A DNA stretch of 64,000 nucleotides from Guadua angustifolia (taxonomy: Eukaryota; Streptophyta; Magnoliopsida; Poales; Poaceae): assembly GCA_036346375.1 (NCBI GenBank), contig CM070520.1, positions 16,689,791 to 16,753,790 of the forward strand, read 5' to 3'. The notes beneath the pieces were generated by a model, which saw only the letters and a program-made list of their open reading frames with translations, was not told the origin of the DNA and made no database searches. This document shows, in pieces, positions 43,143 to 54,753 of the stretch. Both the position numbers and the translations under genes were made by a program. The stretch's first letter is position 1. Every line of letters starts with the position of its first letter.

Positions 43143-44050
43143 GTTTAGCCACTTAAGTCATGAGTATAAATAAAATCCAACTTTAGACATGAGTACAAAT
43201 AAAATTTCCTTTTTCTGTTAGAAATGGGGTTGGCGCTCGGGTGCAAAGATTGGGAGCTAGTGAATAGTGATATCTAGCACTTAAAGGCAATGGCACACCG
43301 TTTGAGCGACCCAACCCACAATGCAAGAACTGTAAACAAAGGTTACAGTTCTTATGCTTAACGTACAAAGCCATCAAATATTTGCACAAATATCTCATGG
43401 TAACATACAGCAGACATGAACATCATACGATCAGTCAACCGCAAAAATTGCAAGATTCAAACAGGGGACAAGGATTTAGGTAATGTTAATAACAGTTCAG
43501 TTTCCATCCAAAACAAATTCACAATAACATGTATCTTCTCAGGACAACCATCACATAATTTCCCCCTTCTTCCGACCTAGATAACTTAATTCTTTCCAGC
43601 CTCACCTCACAGTATATACATTACAACAGGATCTAAAGGACTAAATATTCTCCTACCTCTTGTTCAGCCTGAGTATCAAAAATGAAATATTGGACAAAAA
43701 TCAAGCCGCAAAAGCCCCCCTCACCACAGGCTCTACAACCAACCGATCACCAAAATGAGACACAGACCTAGGAAAAAGTAAAAGTGGAAACTTTGCATCA
43801 AGCACTAAATGTCAGCCTACCGACACCACCTACTATCCCTAACTAGGAATTTCAGTCCCCGGAAATCCTATTCCTAACTAGGAATATTGTGTGTGCTTCG
43901 AAGTCCTCAAGACGTTCTCCATAATGGAAATCTGCAAGATAAGACTACCACAGTAGTAACCAGAAGAAAAAAGGGGATGACGCGATGAGAAAACTAGAGT
44001 AAAAAGCAAACTAGACTTGACAAAGCCTAACAAGGAGCAACTATAGCATT
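43143..44050 (-). other. intergenic and 3' UTR region of the helicase gene
   Basis: The part next to 44050 is presumably the 3' UTR of the minus-strand helicase gene. No clear polyadenylation signal was found. The rest holds no recognisable feature. Confidence 0.4.
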
Positions 44051-46039
44051 TTAATCCCAGGCGCTGGGAGCCCCAGCACCACCACCATAGCCACCACCCC
44101 CATATGAAGAGGAACCACCATAACCACCAGCACCGCCACTGCTGCCTCCACCATAAGAGTCACCACCACCCTTGCCAAAGGAAGAATCCCTACGGAAGTC
44201 ACGGCCACCAAAGCGGCTCCCACCCCCTGCGCGTCGGTTCCTTCCTCCAACATAAGAAGGACGAGCTGCATAGCGAGAAAGCCATGCAGGTACCTCCTGA
44301 TTAGATTCTTGCATTAGTTCAGCTAGAGACCTTGCCATCGAAGAGTTATTCTCGTTGAAGAAAGCAGTTGCAAGACCACTTTTTCCTGCTCTCCCTGTCC
44401 TTCCAATCCTGTGAACATAATCATCAACATCATTGGGGAGATCGAAGTTCACAACATGGGCAACATGAGGAATGTCAAGGCCCCGAGCTGCCACATCAGT
44501 CGCAACTAGAATAGGAGTTTGGCCACTCTTGAAGGATCTCAAAGCATATTCTCTCTCCTGTAAGAAACATTACATCAACATATCAGGAATAAGCAAGCCC
44601 TACATGGCACACAAACATCTTTGGCTTATTTAACAAAAGTATCCACAATGTTCAGCGGTACATAATTAAGACTACAGAAATGTTGGAAGTTGGAACTGGA
44701 TGTAAAAGTTAATCAACAAGGAGCAAGCAGTTCTAAGTGTCAACATGGTAATAGCAATATCTGGAAGTAGCACTATCAACAAGGAGAACAAGTTTAACAA
44801 AATGCTCCAAACAAAATGAGTGGTTCTGAAAGAGGAAAAAAAACAAGTGCAAACCTGCTGGTTTCTATCACCATGAATAGAAGTCGCTGGAAATCCATTC
44901 ATACACAACCAGTGCTCTAATGAATCAGCACCCCTTTTGGTTTCCACAAAGACAAGCGTGAGAGCTTGCTGCAGCAGAAGATAAATAAAAAAAAATGAGC
45001 ACAACAGTACTAGGGAAAAATCTGCATTACGCATTAGTTACTTGGAGAATGCCCAGCGGTGATTCCACAATTAATCTTAAAAGAAAAGTAAACAAAAAAA
45101 ATCTGGGAAACTCATTGAATCACAGAACAAATAAATGTGCAATCAAACATTACCTTTCCTTGAGTGCCACTGTCTCTTTGAGCATGGAGCAGATCCATCA
45201 GGTGGCTTCTTTTATCTGCCTCCTGCACATACTCAACTCTCTGGACAATCAACTCAGTACTTGACCCAACTCTTCCAACAGCCAGGAATATGTAGTTATC
45301 CAGGAAGTCAGATGCCATTTTCTGTGTTCATAACCTCAATGTCATTAAGAGTGCAAATTGAAATTTTCTGAAATTAAAATACAAAATAGAAAACATCCCA
45401 CCAAGGTCAAATACAATACATGAAAAGATACCATACCATAAGAAACCCAATTGAACAGTTCAAATTTGATCAGCAATAGCACACGACTTGCGAAAGTTAC
45501 AGCAATGCCATATGGTAATCACCAACATGGTTATCACGGCGTCGCCTAGACGACGTCTAGTCGCGTCCAGTCGCCGGGGGCCACTCGCCTTGCCTGGCCG
45601 GGAAAGGAGGGCACCGGGAGAAGGCATATGGGGTGGAGATGGGGGCTAAAGTCGAGATGAAGCGCCGTCGTACCTAGCTCATGCAGAGGAGAGGCTAAGG
45701 AATCGCCGCCGCCTCCATCGCCTGCTCTGTGTCACCTCCACCACTAGCTCCTTTGCGTTGTCGCTGCTCTGCGTCGCTGCTGCCGCCACCATCACAACCA
45801 CTATTGGATCGGGTAGATCCAAGCGGTGGCTTGAGGTCCGAGGCGACGGAGTCGCCAAATCTAGGAGAGGTGGCGGCGGCGCATGCGAGGAAGCCGCTGG
45901 CGTTAGGGAGCATCGGGCCCGACGGGGATTGATGGATCTAGGAGGCGCTCGAAGGGGAAGGCGATGGTCAGGGGAGGGGGGAGCAGCGCAAGGGGTGAGA
46001 GTGGGCACCGCAAGACAGAGGGAGTGGAGGGGGGTGCCG

Positions 46040-46079
<40 letters not shown>

Positions 46080-49000
46080 GCTTAGGGAGGCCGGGCTGCT
46101 CGATTGGGCCAACTAGGTGGGTCGGCGAGTGGGCTGAGGAGATTTATGGTTGAGAGAAATACACTGATATTGCTATATACGTATTTGTGATATATTGATA
46201 TTAATAAACCTTTTTGGTCGCCTAAACCTCGCCTAGGCGTCCAGGCGCCCCGGAGGGGCCTCACCTCACCGGGGGGCCTTGATAACCATGATCACCAAAG
46301 AGAAGTTGAGCAAGAAAAAATGATATTTGACAAAGGTAACGGAAGCAAATAATGGCCAGCAAAAGAAAATCCAATCAGACTGACCAAAAATAGAAATAGG
46401 CTTTATGAGCCTATCCAATCATATAACATATTGCGCTTCTGTCATCATATAATGTGTCTGATTGTACTAATATAGATAATTTTTGTTCACAATAGTAACG
46501 ACATCTTTTGAATCGACCCGCTGAACAATGAAATAACATGACTCATGGAGTTAACCCAACATTCTCATGTGCATATTACTAATTTCTTTTCACACATAAA
46601 AAAGAACCAAGTGCTGATAAGGCAGAAAGGAACCGGATTTTATGATGCAATATTGTTGTACGTCAGGCATGGTTCTCCAATGCACATACTAATAGAGTAG
46701 GCATATTACATCCATTGTCAGCGTTAAATAACATCCAAAAGGTTTCCTCTAATTTAACACCATATTGTCCCCTCAATATTAATAGCATAATGTTACACTC
46801 CATTTATACCACACTGGGGTACTATAAGTAGGTGAAATTTCAGAAAATGACACCCAATTCGTGTGCCTTTCAGCTCCTGTGTATGACATGTGGGTCCATC
46901 TGAGTCTATGATAGTGGGCCAGGTGTAAAATACCGAAAAAATGAATTTTAAAGGTGGCAAGTTCTGAAATCTCTCCTATAAGTAGTTCTTTCAAGGATGT
47001 AAATCTAACTGCTTTGGGTAAGCTCATTTAGCATAGAACCAAGCTTTATCCTATTCAAGGAAAAGCTGCCAAACTACCGAAAGCATCAACAAAATATAGG
47101 AAATCTATCAATAGGGGTGAAACATGCCAACACAGCCATAAAAAAATATAGAAGTACAATGAGGCCCTCAAATTTATTAGCTGGAACAAATCGTTTGTAT
47201 AACGCAGAGATGCTTAGTCTGGAAATGCTTAGCTTTTACACAAGGTGAGATAAACAGCTAACCTGGATTTCTGCTGGGAATGTTGCGCTAAACAACATTG
47301 TCTGCCTAACACCTCGTGGAGGCATGTCCATTTGCTCAACGATTCTCCTAACTTGTGGTTCAAAACCCATGTCTAGCATTCTGTCTGCCTCATCAAGTGC
47401 AAGGTATTTAATCAACTGCAAAGATACTCTTGCCCTTTCTAATAAATCAACCAAACGACCAGGAGTAGCCACAAGAATGTCAACACCCCTCTCAAGATCT
47501 CTCAACTGCAAAAATACTTGCAAAGTTCAGGATATGATAGAAATTTAAGCAAATACTTGAAAAGTTTAGGATATTATAGAAATTTAAGCAACTGAGGTTA
47601 TTCCCAAGAATCCCAACCGAATGAGGCAAAAAAAACTAGCAATATGGCACACCAGAGAATCATATGGTATATCTAGCACCTCGTCATTGCCACAGTTTGA
47701 AGACTCGCTTTGATTGAAAGTCCTTTTAAAAAAAAAATTTGTCCAATTGTTTCAACTACCATTTTGGATAAACTTTTGTGATGCATGAATCACAAGGCTC
47801 AGTAGCAATGTTGTTTTAACTGATGTTTTTTATTAAACTAGCAACACATCCTTTACGTAAAGCTCAGAATTCTGTCCAAGGTTGTTTCAACTGGTGTTTT
47901 AGATCAACATTGCGATAAAGGTCAAATTTTTTACGCCTTATGTTAGATGCTTGAAAACAAATTTTTAGGTGACAGCAAAAGCTTTACAGTTTACACCACA
48001 CAAACAGCAACTACGTTTTCCACACAAACCTAGAAAAGGATGTAACTTTTGGAGACAAGGACAATAGGGAACTAAACAACCCATAATCATGCATATCTAA
48101 CATCAATTGTTAGGACTAAAAACAAAACAAGCGAAATGTTGTTATAGAAATAAACCAGATTTTGGACAAACAATGAGTTCCAATCAATCAAAAAGGCATT
48201 GTCCTACACAAAAACAGGACCCAAACTTTCTGAGCATATGCACAGGTACCTGCCGAGGGATGCTAAATCATTACTGCACAATATGCTGAGCAATAAATGA
48301 TGCAGATGCAAGTTGTAATCATTAGTTTTCGGGAAAGAAAAAAAGGTGCAATCGTTATTTGCTAATACAAAAATGTTGCATGTAGTCAGAAGTCTGAACA
48401 AATAGCAAAGAGTTAAATGTTCGATCTCAGTGTACGCAATTCACCCTTTACATTGAAGAAGAATTAATCATAACCATATGTGGTCTACATGCACCCAACA
48501 ATTCAATGCAAAGTTACAAACCATTAACATCAGAGATCCTGCGTACCCTATTTGAAGAACTAACTGGCTACCCTACCATGCAAATATCGCATTATTGTTT
48601 ACTAGCTAACTGTTACACTCATCCTAAAAAGTTTATGAAGGCATAAATTTAATGTGAAGCAAGCAATTTTCTGAACTGGAACTGTTACAGAACTGGATTT
48701 CAAACTTAACAGGACAGAACCAGACCTGCTGAGTAATAGGTGCTCCTCCATATGCAACGACTACCCTGACACCAGTCTGATAAGAAAATTTTCTCGCCTC
48801 TTCATGAATCTGCAAGAAAAGCCGACAGCAATCAAACGCATGTCACAGACAATTAACTAGGCATAGCATCCAACGCTAAACAAGAGATCAGCGACCATCA
48901 CCTGCATGGATAGCTCTCTGGTGGGGAAAGGATGAGCGCAAGCGGGTACGCCGTCCTCATCCCGCCCCGCTGCGGCCGCGCGGCAGGCGGGCCGCGCATG

Positions 49001-49597
49001 ATGCCACTGATGATGGGGAAGCAGAAGGCGGCCGTCTTCCCAGACCCCGTCTGCGCGCACGCCATGAGGTCCCGCCCAGCGAGCGAGATCGGGATGGCGT
49101 TCCGCTGCACGGGGGTGGGCCGCACGTACTTGCACCGGCGGATGTTTTCGTTGAGCGCCTCGCCGAGGTCGATCTCCGCGAACGTGCCAACGGGCGGGGG
49201 CACCTCCCGGCCGCTCGTCTCCACGGGGATGTCCTCGTAGGCGTCGAAGTTGATCCCCGAGTTCTGGTGCGTGTCGAACACCCCGGGCTCCTCCACCGCC
49301 GCGTCCTCGTTCGCGAACGGGTTCGGCTCCCGGTCCCACCTGCCGGAGCGCGGCCTCCCCGCCGCCGCCGCTGCCGACGCCGCCGCCGGGGCGGCTGAGG
49401 AGGCCAGCGGGGGAGGCGCGCGGGGGCGGGGCGGAGGACGGGGGAGGGGCGCCGGAGGAGGACCGGTTGCGGAGATGGGGAGGCACGTAGGAGGAGCGGT
49501 CGGGGCGGGCGGCAGGGCCGTTGGATACGGGAGCGGAGGGAGGGGCGGAGTCGGCGTCGGCGACGTCAGCCCAGGAGGTGCGGGAGGAGGTCGCCAT
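44051..49597 (-). CDS. DEAD-box ATP-dependent RNA helicase, DDX3/Ded1 type (RH37/RH52-like)
   Basis: Six exons (minus): 49597-48902, 48809-48726, 47505-47263, 45321-45154, 44968-44855, 44557-44051, about 603 codons, with GT-AG introns in phase 0. The N-terminus MATSSRTSWADVADADSAPP and SSYVPPHLRNR are typical of DDX3. Motifs in order: Q (PTPVQRNAIPI), I (AQTGSGKT), Ia (TRELSMQ), Ib (TPGRL), II (DEAD), III (SAT), IV (VFVETKRGAD), V (ATDVAARGLDIP), VI (HRIGRTGRAG), then an RGG/GYGG-rich tail ending PSAWD. It would unwind RNA in translation initiation or mRNP remodelling. Exon 1 is out of frame between about 49380 and 48925: one extra base in the glycine-rich part and one missing base before TRELSMQ. 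The two cancel out. With four catalytic-core exons clean, assembly error is as likely as decay. The start context is gcgcccATGGCG. Confidence 0.92.
45526..46290. mobile_element. hAT-like element in helicase intron 3
   Basis: A perfect 8-bp duplication, atcaccaa (45518-45525, 46291-46298), surrounds 765 bp ending CATGGTTATCACGG and, reversed, CATGGTTATCAAGG. It is GC-rich with many cgcctagg motifs and contains a (GA)n run at 46038-46076. Frames within it have no known domain. It lies well away from the splice sites of the 1941-bp intron. Confidence 0.88.
46038..46076. repeat. (GA)n microsatellite
   Basis: A clean gagaga run of about 38 bp inside the intronic hAT-like element. Confidence 0.9.
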
Positions 49598-49735
49598 GGG
49601 CGCCGCGGATCTGCGCGGGGGAGGCGGCGGCGAGGTGGAGAGGAAGAGAGATTTTCGAGGGGAAATTCTGGGGGATTTTCGATCGGTGGGGCCCGTGGGG
49701 ATGCGAGAGGTGGGTGGCTGGGAGTGTTATGAAAC
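49598..49735 (-). promoter_or_regulatory. 5' UTR / proximal promoter of the helicase gene
   Basis: Read on the minus strand, the sequence is pyrimidine-rich (tctctcttcctctccacctc) and GC-rich up to the ATG at 49597, as in many grass housekeeping genes. No TATA box is evident. Beyond 49735 the composition changes sharply to repeats with cgtgccgtgc motifs. Confidence 0.5.
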
Positions 49736-50148
49736 CTGGTACAGGCCTTACGGGTCGTGGGCCTGTATCGTGCCGTGCTGTTATACCTAGTCGATCCATC
49801 ATGTCATATTGATTTGACTTGTCTGTAGTGAATTTAATATATAATTTATTGATATATCATATCATCTTCGTGCTAAGATTCGGTCTATTTCTACTGTTAC
49901 AAGAAGAGAAAATGAAACAGAGACGTACTAGTAAGGTTTGAATGTTGATTTTAAGAGACATCTCGGAGAAGACCAAAAGACAAGTTTCAGCAAGATCTCG
50001 TAATTTTAGATAAATTCTTGTTGAAATACAAAAACAAAAATTTAAATCCGGTTTTTCACATAGATTTCCAAAATCTTGGCTAGATATGCCGAGATTTCAA
50101 TGAGATTAAACTGAGCGAAAAATATTCCAAGACATGTTAAATAATTTT

Positions 50149-50288
50149 GAAATTTTTTTAGATGGTCCTAACACATTACTAATGTTCACATAAAAATTTC
50201 AAATGATTATCAAGCCTTGAAATTTTTTTAGATGGTCCTAACACATTACTAATGTTCACATAAAAATTTCAAATGATTATCAGGCTTG
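50149..50288. repeat. 70-bp tandem duplication
   Basis: Two nearly identical units (50149-50218, 50219-50288) begin gaaatttttttagatggtcc and differ at about two positions. This indicates a recent duplication in an otherwise diverged repeat. Confidence 0.9.
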
Positions 50289-51075
50289 AGGATGGCTAAC
50301 CAAGAAATTTGAATCGAATGAAAAATAGAACACACTATGTTAGAAAATTTATAAATTTTTGTGCATGGTGCTGATATATCACTAATATTCCCATAAAATT
50401 TTTAGATGGTGATGAAGATCGAGGAATTTTTAAAAAATTGAACAGTGCTAATGTCCTAATAAAAACTTTATTGTCAAATTTCAACCAAATGAAAAATGTT
50501 TCAAACCACATTAGAAAATTTTGAAATTTTTTTGAATGGTCCTGATGCATCATAAATATTGCTATAAAATTTTCAGATAATTATAAACCCTAACAAATTT
50601 TTAAAAAATTTGGCAGTGCTACATCATGAAAAAAGTTCGATAATCAATATATAGATTTGCTTGAGCAACCAAAAAAGATTTAGAATTTTTTAAACTTTTA
50701 CAGAAGGGCTCTAAAGCAACGCTCGAGCTCTCATCAAAATTTTGAATCATGATTATACTCCAGTGAATTTATAAAATTTTTACAAGGATACTGTAAAGTT
50801 AGAAATTTTAGCAGCATTTCAACTAATATTTAGATTTTAAAGGTTACAATTAGAAATAATCAATATATATTAGCATCACAAATGATAGGTATGGAATCAA
50901 ATTGATACATATGATAATTTATCACATATACACCACAAATATGACCATACAAAAGCATATTCACCACATATATGACCATGCAACGGTAGATAATAAACGT
51001 GAGAACTACCTGTGAAAGTATGGATTAGCCAAAACGCAACACTCAGCCCGAACCACCTCAATACTAATACTCAGT

Positions 51076-51150
51076 CGCACCTCTAACTTAGATGGTAAAG
51101 TGCACGACTTGCAAACCTCAGGTCGTGGATTCGAGTTACAGCCACAGTGC
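51076..51150 (+). repeat. tRNA-like (SINE-head-like) stretch
   Basis: ctaacttagatggtaaagtg resembles a Pol III A box and gtggattcgagttac a B box. A T run follows at 51152. The acceptor stem pairs for only about four bases, so it is a tRNA-derived repeat or a decayed tRNA rather than a working gene. Confidence 0.35.
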
Positions 51151-51607
51151 TTTTTTTGCAAGTTCTTTTAGCATTGTTATGAGTACACAAAAAATTTGAA
51201 AATTTTTGTAGATAGTCTTGAAGCATCCTCAATTTTCCCACATAATTTTTACTTCATGATAAAACCTTACGAGTTTCCAAAAATTGTGATAGTGCTACTT
51301 CAGAATTTTCGGGCTTTAGAGTGCATGCTTGTACAGTTTACAACTTTTGAGTGAGCAACCAAAATAGGTTTAAATTTATTGAAACTTTTAGAGAAAGGTA
51401 TTAGGGAAATTATTAAGCTCCCCCAAAAATTTTAGATCATGATCACACTCAAGAAAATTTATAAAATTCTGACACGGTTAATGTCTCATTTATGTTCATT
51501 CTATTTTTGATTTTTTAAAGATAACAAATAAAGTTAAATTCGTTTGAAAATTTTTTATATAATTCTAGACTTCTAAAGATAGTACCATAAATTTCTCAAA
51601 GCATGAT

Positions 51608-52941
51608 TGTAAAATCATGTGCTGAAAAATTGGTTTATAATTGAATTTGTGAAGTGTGCTGAAAAATTAGCTCAGAATTGATTTTCAATGTAGATGGTAC
51701 TACCGGACTAATAGGCGATAGTTATTTTCTAGTATGTGTGTTTTTCTAGTTTTCGAACGAGCGAAGCTACCGGGCTACTGAGCGGTAGTACCGTACATCA
51801 CGATTTTTGTGTGGATTGTTTGATTTTATGCAATGCTTGTGTGAATAATTGCATGGACTGATGTTGAGTCAAATCGTGGACTTGTTTATTCATGTGCAGA
51901 TGTTGCTCAAGGGCGAACTTAGTCGATGACAAAACTGGAATAAGGTTCGTGGAGGAACTGAGATTCGAGATTAGGTTCAGGGAGGAATCGAGGTCCTAGT
52001 GGTCGAGAATGTCATACGAGACGTTCAGGCTAAACAACTATGCACATGGAGGCTGATTAGTCATGTGAGAGCGGCAGGTGGGCTATACACGTGATGTGAA
52101 GTTGTAATCGTTTGGAGCAGTTTGCATGTATTGGACCATGTTGGGCCAGGTGGATATACATGCGATCTGTTGCTCATTATAAATAGGAGATGGATGTCTC
52201 CTGTTTATGTAAGACAGGGTTATTTTTAGAGCTCTACAATTTGTTTTTGGAATACTGTACATAAATAGATAAAGAAAATAAAAATCCCAATTTCCTCAGA
52301 CTTATGAGTGCACGAACCGAGAGTCTTCATGTAGCTACAGTACCGTGATGCTACAGTGATTTTCTTATTCCTGCAGTACTTCGCTGCAGTGATCGCAATT
52401 TACTTTTCATCCATTTTTTTGCTACAGCGGTCTGTTTTATTCGTTTTTTGCGTTCTTGCCTGGTTTTGGTTCTTATAGATTGATTCATTGTCTCCCTTGA
52501 TTCAACAGGTTTAATCTTGATTTGATCTATCCAAAACCTTTCTAGGGCATCAAATTAGAGTTCTTGAAAGTTTCATTGGCTAATCTTTTGTAGATTTTGA
52601 TTAATCTCAAAATTAGGGTTAGGTTAATTTTCGTTAAAATCTGTTTCAGTAAGATTTTGGGGCCTATAACTTTTGATCCGTAGATCCGATTGTACTAATT
52701 CTTTTTTTGTTAGATTTGTATTGGAATCTAGTTTCTACAGTTCAAACTTTAGGTCAATCCGTCAATTAGATCTTTATTAATATATATTTTATTGATCACA
52801 TCTTACTCTGTTTTGTCGAATCCAAATCAGAAAATTTGAGTCCGAATTAGGGTGTTTCAAAAATCATCAAGAATTTGATTTTAGCTTCCGCACAATTATT
52901 CACCCCCTCTGATTGCTAGTTTAGTATATATCGATCCTACA
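51608..52941 (+). repeat. LTR of copia element 2
   Basis: It begins TGTAAAATCATGTGCTG and ends CGATCCTACA, aligned with 221-1786. TATAAATA is at 52178-52185. The start of U3 is diverged. Confidence 0.75.
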
Positions 52942-52943
52942 AA

Positions 52944-52955
52944 TGGTATCAGAGC
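52944..52955 (+). other. primer-binding site (initiator tRNA-Met)
   Basis: TGGTATCAGAGC lies two bases after the LTR end. Confidence 0.9.
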
Positions 52956-53000
52956 AAGGTTTTTCTAATTATTCTTAACCAGTGATTAAAATTCGTATCA

Positions 53001-53283
53001 ATGGATTGTTATTCGACAAAACATTGTGTTTTCGATGATGTTGATTTTCATTTTTAGAAGGCCAAAATGTAGGCATACATCCAAGCTCAAGACTTCGTGA
53101 TTTGAGAAAAGGTGTACAAACCATATGAAGTGCCCGAGAACAATGACGTCAACGAAACCAATCAAGCACATGTGGAAGTGAATAGTAAAGCATTAAATTT
53201 GATTATCCAAGGATTAGGAAGAAACGACTTCGACCACGTGATCCATCTCAAGTCTGCGTATGAGGTATGGAAACCTCTTTGTG
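53001..53283 (+). pseudogene. copia gag 5' fragment, copy 2
   Basis: It starts at ATG 53001 and matches the gag of copy 1 (KHCVFDDVDF; VPENNDVNETNQAHVEVN; LIIQGLGRNDFDHVIHLKSA). Stops occur early (a tag in the W-K-A-K region, a tga before EKVYKPYE). The solo LTR interrupts it at 53284. Confidence 0.85.
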
Positions 53284-54664
53284 TGAAAGGACCGATATGT
53301 CGCCTAGAGGGGGTGAATAGGCGTAATTAAAATTTGCAATTAAATAAAATCACCGAGAACAAAATCCGGATCGTCAGGATTAATTGTCCGGATAGTCCGG
53401 AGTTAATGTCAGGATAGTCGGATTAAATGTCCTGAGTGTCCGGACAAGTGACCTCGAAATGATAATTTTAAATCCTTGCAAATTTGCAACAATCTAAATG
53501 AATACAAATGTTCTAAATAATCTCGGTACCTTAGAAAATACAGATCTAGAGCCAAGCACAATGAGTAAGTAGATCGGGCTCCAAAAGACTTAAGAACCAC
53601 AAACCCTAGCTCAAGCAAATGAAGAACACAAAGACAATGATTTTTACGAAGTTCGGATTCTTGAAGGAATCCTCGTCTCCGTTGAGGAGGCACAAAGCCC
53701 GGTCCCTCTTGACCTCTTTCCTCCCGTGTTGCACAAAGCACTTCATGGTTCTTCACTTCTTGCCTCTTTCCTTTCGGAGGCAAGGCTTGCCTTCTAAAAC
53801 TAAGGGGCTCTCCACACGAAGTCTTGGAGGCTCCGGTGACTCCTTGCCGTCTAGGCCCTTCAAACTCCAAGAGTAACAAATCGCCGCTAAATCAACTTGG
53901 AGGATGAACTTGTGCTCAAGAATCAACAAAGCAAGCTCAAAGCACTTAAATCCTTCTTTCTCCCCAAAATGCAAATCAAATCGAAGATTTTAGTGGGAGA
54001 AAGAAGCTAGAAACTGAGAGAGTGTGAGAGAGCTTTTGACTTGAATCTGCAATGAATGAGAGTTATAGCGGTTAGATTTGGAGTGAGGGCTTAAATAGCC
54101 CCCAAAATCCAACCAATTCTGAGTGAATCACAAGATCCGGATCCGTGTCGGACTTTATCTTCTGATACTCGGACAATTTCCTGAGTGTCCGGACTAAATG
54201 TCCGGATACTCGGACTTACGAAGAGAAAGAGCAACCGAGGACCCTAGCTCGAGTATCCGGATTTAATCCCTGGATACTCGGGACATTTTACCCGTGTCCG
54301 GACTAATTGTCCGGATACTCCGGACTGACCTCCTCGGCCAGGAGTATCCCTTTAAAAGAAATGCATGATTTTGAAATGCTTTTGAGATGCAATTTTCATC
54401 CTATGAGCACAAGCATATCCTAAAAGCGATTTTCCGTCAGATCCTCCTTAATAATACGGCTATCCTTAGACTCAATAAAATAAAAGAAATATAATCAAGT
54501 CTTGATGCCGCCTTTTCAAATTTTGAATATAGTGGGGATCTCAAATCGCCATTCAACCAAGATATCTTCTTGATCCTCGCATAGAATCTCACATGCATCG
54601 TTAGTATACTCTATTGTGTTGCCATAAATCACCAAAACTCTTTGAGGGCCTAGATGCACTTTCA
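53284..54664 (-). mobile_element. solo LTR, 1381 bp, inside copia 2 gag
   Basis: It starts TGAAAGGACCGATATG and ends GATGCACTTTCA (TG...CA with a short inverted end), flanked by a perfect 5-bp duplication, ttgtg (53279-53283, 54665-54669). Read on the minus strand it starts TGAAAGTGCATCTAGGCCC and ends with the ...attcaccccctctaggcg phrase common in grass copia LTRs, so that is taken as its sense. No internal region remains. Compared with copy 1, about 17 bp of host gag is missing next to the insertion. Confidence 0.92.
54120..54340. repeat. TGTCCGGATACTCGGAC minisatellite in solo LTR
   Basis: Irregular repeats of tgtccggatactcgg/agtgtccggact occur at 54135-54330. A smaller cluster lies at 53365-53450. 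They are internal to the solo LTR. Confidence 0.75.
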
Positions 54665-54689
54665 TTGTGAACACTACCAAAAAGGTTAG

Positions 54690-54692
54690 TTA

Positions 54693-54751
<59 letters not shown>
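54690..54751. repeat. (TA)n microsatellite
   Basis: About 60 bp of TA at the place where copy 1 has only gatatatata, so a short run in gag has expanded. Confidence 0.95.

Positions 54752-54753
<2 letters not shown>

Larger units (their letters stand above)
49800..51607. other. AT-rich repeated region, no gene
   Basis: A phrase around aattttttagatggtcctaa...cataaaatttt recurs diverged at about 50150, 50220, 50340, 50520 and 51200. It is followed more loosely by gagcaaccaaaaaagatttag at 50660 and 51350. It looks like old, locally duplicated repeat DNA of unknown class. Confidence 0.5.

Noticed and set aside
45679..46153. Open frames within helicase intron 3
   Set aside because: They lie wholly in the hAT-like insertion and (GA)n run and have no domain.
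49250..49732. 160-codon Gly-rich ORF on the plus strand
   Set aside because: Antisense of GC-rich helicase exon 1.
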